From: Hyphomicrobiaceae bacterium | Lineage (GTDB): Bacteria > Pseudomonadota > Alphaproteobacteria > Rhizobiales > HXMU1428-3 | Reading direction: 5' to 3' | Length of the DNA: 8,597 nucleotides | Assembly (NCBI GenBank): GCA_028285025.1 | Contig: JANQQH010000022.1 | Span: forward strand, 1-8,597 | Shown here: piece after piece, positions 5,285 through 8,597 of the stretch | Numbering within the stretch: position 1 is the stretch's first letter | Layout: the number at the start of each line of letters is the position of its first letter | Notes under the pieces: model-generated | Databases searched by the model: none | Seen by the model: only the letters and a program-made list of their open reading frames with translations | Told to the model about the DNA's origin: nothing | Translations under genes and position numbers: made by a program

Positions 5285-6104
5285 AGGCGAGAAGCCCATT
5301 GATGGCGATTTTGACCCATCCCGGGCTTGGATTAACGATTTACCAGAGAAATATCACGGCAAAGAATCTTTAAAAAAGTTTCGTAGTGGTGAGGGTGTTG
5401 AGATGATTTCAATGCCAGAGACGTTCCTTGATAGCTATGAAAACCTAGAGGGTATGCTCTCCAGCAAAAAACGCCTCCCCGATACTGAAGAAGAACAAAT
5501 TGCTTTTTATGAGGACTTGGGCTGGAAGTCTGATTTTGAGGAATATTCAAAAGGCATTGAGCGGGCCAAGATGCCTGATGGCATTGAGTATGACACGCAA
5601 GAAGAGGAATACCTCCTACAATTAGCCCATGAATCACACGTTCCGCTAGAGGTGGCTCAAAATCAATATAACAAGATTGTAGAGGCCAGGATTAACAGCA
5701 TAAAAGAAGAAGAAACGCTGTTAGAAGATTATCTAAGTAGGCGTGAAGAGGAGAATAAAAAAGCATATGGGGCTGATGTTAAAGTCATTAGAACTAGGGC
5801 TGAAGCTGTCATTGAAGATTACATGGATGATAATTTTAAAAGAGTGTTAAATGAGGCCATGATTGATGGTTTAGCAGCTGGTGATCATCCAGACACAATT
5901 GGCTTTTTCGCCAAACTAGGCAAAGACAAACTAGGCGTTGGCGATGAGCGCGGAAAAACCCAAGCTGAAACATCTGAAGATATTGAACGCCAAATAAATG
6001 ATTTAATGGCAAAGCCAGAATATATGGATGGCAATCATCCAAAGCATGCCCAAGCTGTCACAGACATGGAACGTCTTTGGATGAAAAAGACAGGCCAGCT
6101 TTAA
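5214..6104 (+). CDS. Capsid assembly scaffolding protein
   Basis: This 296-residue, strongly acidic protein directs assembly of capsid subunits around the portal and leaves before or during packaging. The N-terminus is Glu/Pro/Gly-rich and probably disordered (1-35). A FDPSRAWINDLPEKYHG segment (33-49) and LPDTEEEQIAFYEDLGW (88-104) are common in podovirus scaffolds. Residues about 148-210 are highly charged and helical, likely coiled coil. The C-terminus has LMAKPEYMDGNHPKHAQAV (264-282), the ending helix typical of these proteins, which would be the capsid-binding part. Position directly before the major capsid gene agrees. GAGAGGG (5202-5207) lies six bases before the ATG, supporting this start despite the 71-base overlap with the Bbp19-like gene. 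Confidence 0.8.
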   Translation: MEENTEPQEQLTEPPLETPPDGSEGEKPIDGDFDPSRAWINDLPEKYHGKESLKKFRSGEGVEMISMPETFLDSYENLEGMLSSKKRLPDTEEEQIAFYEDLGWKSDFEEYSKGIERAKMPDGIEYDTQEEEYLLQLAHESHVPLEVAQNQYNKIVEARINSIKEEETLLEDYLSRREEENKKAYGADVKVIRTRAEAVIEDYMDDNFKRVLNEAMIDGLAAGDHPDTIGFFAKLGKDKLGVGDERGKTQAETSEDIERQINDLMAKPEYMDGNHPKHAQAVTDMERLWMKKTGQL

Positions 6105-6278
6105 AGAGATCTACCACCGGCAAACGGTAGGTGAAAGCGGATAATCTTTAACCGGACCCGCAAGACCAGCCTTTCACAACGGGGCTTTAAAATTCGTTGA
6201 GTGCGACCCGCTATGCCAAGCGGATAATCAAACGAACCTTACCAGAAAATTTAATCCAATTAATGAAGGAGATCGGTC
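6105..6278 (+). promoter_or_regulatory. Structured 5' leader of the major capsid gene
   Basis: This 174-base gap is the longest within the head genes. It can fold as a chain of hairpins. The first is CTA/TAG and CCG/CGG around GCAAA (6111-6130). The second pairs GTGAAAG (6131-6137) with CTTTCAC (6171-6177), enclosing CGG...CCG at 6138-6154. CAACG pairs with CGTTG (6177-6181 with 6195-6199), and CCGC with GCGG (6208-6211 with 6220-6223). A strong Shine-Dalgarno AAGGAG (6266-6271) sits seven bases before the capsid ATG in an A/T-rich unpaired stretch. The leader may raise stability or translation of the capsid message, or form after RNA processing. A TTGAGT-20-GATAAT pair (6197-6228) is too widely spaced for me to call a promoter. 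Confidence 0.55.
6135..6229 (+). repeat. 12-base direct repeat in the capsid leader
   Basis: AAGCGGATAATC occurs at 6135-6146 and again at 6218-6229, 83 bases apart. GACCCGC also occurs twice between or beside the copies (6155-6161 and 6205-6211). Each GCGG of the 12-mer can pair with the CCGC of a neighbouring GACCCGC, so the two halves look like two versions of one hairpin module, with the order of the elements reversed. The leader may have arisen by partial duplication. Confidence 0.7.
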
Positions 6279-7187
6279 ATGACTTCGACCATTCCCGCAC
6301 ATTATGAGGATCAATTTGGTGCAAATGTTACGCATTTGGTTCAACAAAAAGGTTCTAAACTGCGCAATACTGTAAAAGTCGAGATGGTTCATGGTGAAAG
6401 CATTTACCACAATCAGTTGGCCTCAACTGAAGCGGTACAGCTAACATCACGCTTTCAAGACACACCACGTATTGATCCAGTGCACAAAAGACGCCGTTTG
6501 ACCACAAGCCCTTGGGTTTGGGCGGCGCTTATCGACGATATAGATAAGGTCAAATTAGTAAAAGACCCTGCAAGTGATTACACGTTGGCAGCTGTGCGCT
6601 CTCTAGGGCGTACAATTGACGACACCATCATTGATGCGGTCGATGGTACAGCCTACACAGGCCAAAACGGCGCCACATCACAAGCGTTTGATTCAAACAT
6701 GATTGTTGATGTGCAAGTGACTTGGCCCGGTGTAACTGCGGCTGATTCTGGTTTGAATGTGGCCAAGTTGTTAGAGGCCCGCAAAAAGCTTTTACAAGGT
6801 GATGTTGATCCAGATGAAGAATTCTTCATGCCGGTTAACGCACGTCAAATTGACAGCCTTTTAAAAGACGAGCGTGTTGCATCTAGCGATTACAACACAA
6901 TCAAACCTCTGCAAGAAGGTAAGATCGGTTATTACGCTGGCTTTACCCTTGTTCCAACAAACCGCATTGGAACAGACACAAACTCTGATGACAAAGTGCC
7001 TTACTATTGTAAGTCTGGCATTTGGTTGGGTTTTGCACGTGATATTCAGACTAAAATTTCTGAACGCGCTGATAAAAACCACAACACCCAGGTTTGGTCA
7101 AAAATGGATCTAGGCGCTACCCGTCTAGAGGAAGAAAAGGTTGGTTACATTGAATGTGACCCAACCTCAGGACCAACAGGAGCATAA
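6279..7187 (+). CDS. Major capsid protein (HK97 fold expected)
   Basis: This 302-residue shell protein resembles the phage capsid family found in podoviruses with T7-like connectors (Phage_capsid_2 type). Typical segments are the N-terminal HYEDQFGANVTHLVQQKGSKL (8-28), DTPRIDPVHKRRRL (61-74), WVWAALIDDIDKVKLVKDP (79-97), a long helix with LGRTIDDTIIDAVDG (109-123), the FFMPVNARQIDSLLKDERV segment (182-200), and KIGYYAGFTLVPTNRI (215-230). These suit the spine helix and A-domain layout of HK97-type proteins. Gene order scaffold, capsid, decoration agrees. The Shine-Dalgarno AAGGAG is near perfect. Threonine codon use is more mixed than in terL (12 of 27 ACA), as may be expected for a very highly expressed gene. 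Confidence 0.9.
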   Translation: MTSTIPAHYEDQFGANVTHLVQQKGSKLRNTVKVEMVHGESIYHNQLASTEAVQLTSRFQDTPRIDPVHKRRRLTTSPWVWAALIDDIDKVKLVKDPASDYTLAAVRSLGRTIDDTIIDAVDGTAYTGQNGATSQAFDSNMIVDVQVTWPGVTAADSGLNVAKLLEARKKLLQGDVDPDEEFFMPVNARQIDSLLKDERVASSDYNTIKPLQEGKIGYYAGFTLVPTNRIGTDTNSDDKVPYYCKSGIWLGFARDIQTKISERADKNHNTQVWSKMDLGATRLEEEKVGYIECDPTSGPTGA

Positions 7188-7189
7188 TC

Positions 7190-7693
7190 ATGGCAGTTGT
7201 TAATGAAAAAAGCTCATATTTGGATGGATTTGATTCTGAGCCAATCACACTTGGTACCGCTGGCCTTCATGGCGGCATTACCCGGTCCTTTACCATTGTC
7301 CATGAGGTTACAGCAGGTGACAGCGCGACATCAACCTACCGCTTGGTTAGGTTGCCTTCAAACTGTCGTTTACTTGGCTCGTCTCATATTTCATGGGATG
7401 ACTTGGCCTCAACTGGTTCACCAACGATTGATATTGGTGTCGTTAATAAATCGGGGGATACTTCGATCACTGACGATGCTGATGCGATTAATGATGGCCT
7501 TGATGCAGCTGCTGCGGCTGCTCAAACCACCGTTATTAAGACAATCGACAATTACGGCAAAATGCTTTGGGAATTTGTTAACGGTCAAACCACTGACCCC
7601 AAGGGGGATTTGGAGATTATGTTAACGATTGCCGATGCTGCGGTAAACACAGGCGGTACCATTGTCGCACAATTCGATGTGACATTTGATTAA
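7190..7693 (+). CDS. Probable capsid decoration or minor head protein
   Basis: This 167-residue protein begins two bases after the capsid stop, with AGGAG (7178-7182) seven bases before its ATG, and shares its transcript down to the terminator at 7700. It appears rich in beta strands: TYRLVRLPSNCRLLGSSHI (49-67), PTIDIGVVNKSGD (78-90), LWEFVNGQ (126-133), LEIMLTIADAAVNTGGTIVAQFDVTF (141-166). The run from 'smooth strand with RLPSN' through 'DIGV' to a 'DADAIxDG' turn is seen in small proteins encoded after capsid genes in related phages. An alanine run (DAAAAAAQ) covers 105-112. A role stabilising the outer shell is inference from position and fold type. It could instead be a head-fibre or head-completion protein. 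Confidence 0.55.
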   Translation: MAVVNEKSSYLDGFDSEPITLGTAGLHGGITRSFTIVHEVTAGDSATSTYRLVRLPSNCRLLGSSHISWDDLASTGSPTIDIGVVNKSGDTSITDDADAINDGLDAAAAAAQTTVIKTIDNYGKMLWEFVNGQTTDPKGDLEIMLTIADAAVNTGGTIVAQFDVTFD

Positions 7694-7699
7694 CAGATT

Positions 7700-7730
7700 G
7701 GGAGGGGTCAAACCCTCCCTTTCTTTTTTT
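7700..7730 (+). terminator. Strong rho-independent terminator after the capsid genes
   Basis: GGGAGGG (7700-7706) pairs perfectly with CCCTCCC (7713-7719) around GTCAAA, followed by TTTCTTTTTTT (7720-7730). It is the strongest terminator in the window, six bases after the decoration gene stop. It should limit read-through and keep transcripts of the capsid genes more abundant than those of the tail genes that follow. Confidence 0.92.
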
Positions 7731-7743
7731 AAGGAAAAGATAA

Positions 7744-7986
7744 ATGAATCCAAAACATGAACGATACCTAGAGGCCAAGCGTGAAGGCAAAACGGCGGTG
7801 CAATGCACAAGAGCGGCTTTGCCTGGTGTTGATGAGAACAGCCCACGATTTAAAGACTGGGTGGCAAATGCTGAAAAAATCAAAGAGATCGCTCAAATTA
7901 TTGAGTTGGAAGGTTTGAATAAGCGTAAAAAAGCACCCGCTAAAAAAGCTGAGCCAGAGGTGAACGCTGATGACAGCGCCGATTGA
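7744..7986 (+). CDS. Small hypothetical protein between capsid and tail genes
   Basis: This 80-residue protein starts at an ATG with AAGGA (7731-7735) eight bases upstream, directly after the terminator. The first half looks like a small helical domain: MNPKHERYLEAKREGKTAVQ, then TRAALPGVDENSPRFKDWV with a helix to about residue 60. The tail is charged and Lys/Ala-rich (NKRKKAPAKKAEPEVNADD). The KREGKTAVQCTRAALPG run has the feel of a small helix-turn-helix, but no clear family match can be claimed. Its last 17 bases overlap the tail tubular gene. Proteins of this size and place in podoviruses are usually unassigned head or neck components. I do not recognise the function. Confidence 0.65.
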   Translation: MNPKHERYLEAKREGKTAVQCTRAALPGVDENSPRFKDWVANAEKIKEIAQIIELEGLNKRKKAPAKKAEPEVNADDSAD

Positions 7987-8590
7987 TAGCAATGTGGCGC
8001 TGTGCAATCGGTTCTTGACCCGGTTGTCAGCCAATCAAATCTCAAGCCTTGATGAGGAGACAAGAGAGGCACGTCTTTGTAAGGCAAATTTTGAATTCCT
8101 GCGTGATGACGTTAACACTGCCCATGCGTGGGGCTTTGCCCTTAAACAAGCAAACTTGGCCCAAGATGCGGGGACACCTCAATGGGGGGCAACGTATCAA
8201 TATGCAATCCCTGAAGATCTGTTGGGCTTTATTACTGAGGAAGGTGAGATACAGGGACTTGAGCAACCTTATCGCGTTCTTGGTGACAAGATAATCACCC
8301 ATGCAACTGAGGTTAAGATTGAATATGTTGCCCGTACAACAGATTTAAACAAATGGTCCTCTATGGCTAAGGAGTCATTGATCTCAAGGTTGATGGCAGA
8401 GCTAGGGCCTGCCCTGACAGAGCGGTTTAATGCAGCCCAAGGGCTTTATAATATTTACGTTGAAAAGATTAGTCTTGCCGGGTCTTACAATGGGGCTGAA
8501 AGCACACCAAGAGAATTGATAGTCAATACATGGCTGCAATCGCGCCATAGTTGGTGGTACCGCCATGGCGCGATTGCAGCCATGTATTGA
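7970..8590 (+). CDS. Tail tubular protein A (T7 gp11-like), C-terminus disrupted
   Basis: This protein forms the ring joining the portal to the tail nozzle in T7-like virions. The frame has 206 residues. Family features are the N-terminal helix with ALCNRFLTRLSANQISSLDEETREARLCKANFE (10-42, as in gp11-like adaptors), RDDVNTAHAWGFALKQANLA (45-64), the WGATYQYAIPEDLLGF segment (72-87, the usual 'aromatic then Pro-Asp-Leu'), and a helix in 131-160. AGAGGTG (7956-7962) lies seven bases before the ATG, and the start overlaps the previous gene by 17 bases. From residue 183 the coding sequence enters a perfect inverted repeat. Residues 183-193 (LIVNTWLQSRH) suit the family's C-terminus, but 194-206 and the stop come from the spacer and the inverted copy, so they are probably not real. 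Confidence 0.8.
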   Translation: MTAPIDSNVALCNRFLTRLSANQISSLDEETREARLCKANFEFLRDDVNTAHAWGFALKQANLAQDAGTPQWGATYQYAIPEDLLGFITEEGEIQGLEQPYRVLGDKIITHATEVKIEYVARTTDLNKWSSMAKESLISRLMAELGPALTERFNAAQGLYNIYVEKISLAGSYNGAESTPRELIVNTWLQSRHSWWYRHGAIAAMY

Positions 8591-8597
8591 CTATCAA
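8516..8597. repeat. Perfect 33-base inverted repeat at the window end
   Basis: Bases 8516-8548 are the exact reverse complement of 8565-8597, separated by 16 bases (8549-8564). All 33 pairs match with no exception, and the right arm ends exactly at the last base. The left arm fits the coding sequence of the tail tubular gene and the right arm does not. A fold-back copy at a contig end, made during amplification or assembly, explains this best. Confidence 0.93.

Noticed and set aside
6130..6165. Cobalamin riboswitch-like strings GGTGAAA and ACCCGCAA in the capsid leader
   Set aside because: Order and spacing are only loosely similar, other conserved boxes are missing, and control of a phage capsid gene by cobalamin has no support.
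6197..6228. Possible sigma70-type promoter TTGAGT and GATAAT
   Set aside because: The spacer is 20 bases and both boxes are imperfect; the GATAAT is part of a direct repeat whose other copy has no -35 box.
7967..7973. CTGATGA, resembling the hammerhead core
   Set aside because: It is coding sequence at a gene overlap, with no GAAA partner and no stems around it.
394..8302. Open frames on the minus strand, such as 394-699, 1179-1556, 3705-3986, 4494-4793 and 7768-8034
   Set aside because: All lie opposite well-supported + strand genes, have no family resemblance I recognise, and lack sensible ribosome-binding sites or neighbours.
8516..8597. Genuine hairpin telomere or resolution site
   Set aside because: It interrupts the C-terminus of a tail gene and coincides with the end of the sequence, which favours a fold-back artefact.

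Overview
This window is part of a tailed double-stranded DNA phage genome and carries the head-assembly half of a podovirus-like (short-tailed) phage. Every supported gene is on the + strand, genes are tightly packed and often overlap. The order is: tRNA, small terminase, large terminase, T7 gp13-like protein, four very small paralogous genes, head-tail connector (portal), Bbp19-like protein, scaffold, major capsid protein, probable decoration protein, small protein, T7 gp11-like tail tubular protein. The host cannot be named. Moderate GC, a phage-borne tRNA-Thr(UGU) with U73 and encoded CCA, and the protein families would fit a phage of a proteobacterium (low confidence).

Bases 1-387 hold no large gene. 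They contain an intrinsic terminator (25-48), a compact folded element that can form a three-way junction plus a hairpin (47-138), the tRNA-Thr gene (148-224) with an irregular acceptor stem, and a second folded leader (294-369) just before the terminase genes. A strong ribosome-binding site at 376-382 points to an out-of-frame ATG at 388, which encodes a 17-codon leader peptide overlapping the start of the small terminase.

Bases 422-2590 hold the packaging genes (TerS, and TerL with Walker A, Walker B and nuclease acidic residues) and a T7 gp13/DUF2833-like protein. From 2533 to 3241 lie four consecutive tiny genes (54, 52, 55 and 69 codons). Each begins Met-Cys-Gly/Phe and ends in or near an (A/S)T(I/M/F)LTG motif. 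In the first three, the codons at that motif also supply the Shine-Dalgarno sequence of the next gene. This tandem family is the most unusual coding feature here.

Bases 3246-7693 hold the portal, a Bbp19-like small protein, the scaffold, a 174-base structured leader containing a 12-base direct repeat, the HK97-type major capsid protein and a probable decoration protein, closed by a strong terminator at 7700-7730. Portal, scaffold and capsid would build the procapsid, terminase would fill it through the portal, and the decoration and tail tubular proteins would complete the head and neck.

The window ends in a perfect 33-base inverted repeat (8516-8548 and 8565-8597) with a 16-base spacer, inside the tail tubular gene and running exactly to the last base. 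This looks like a fold-back artefact at a contig end, so the last codons and the stop of that gene are not trustworthy.
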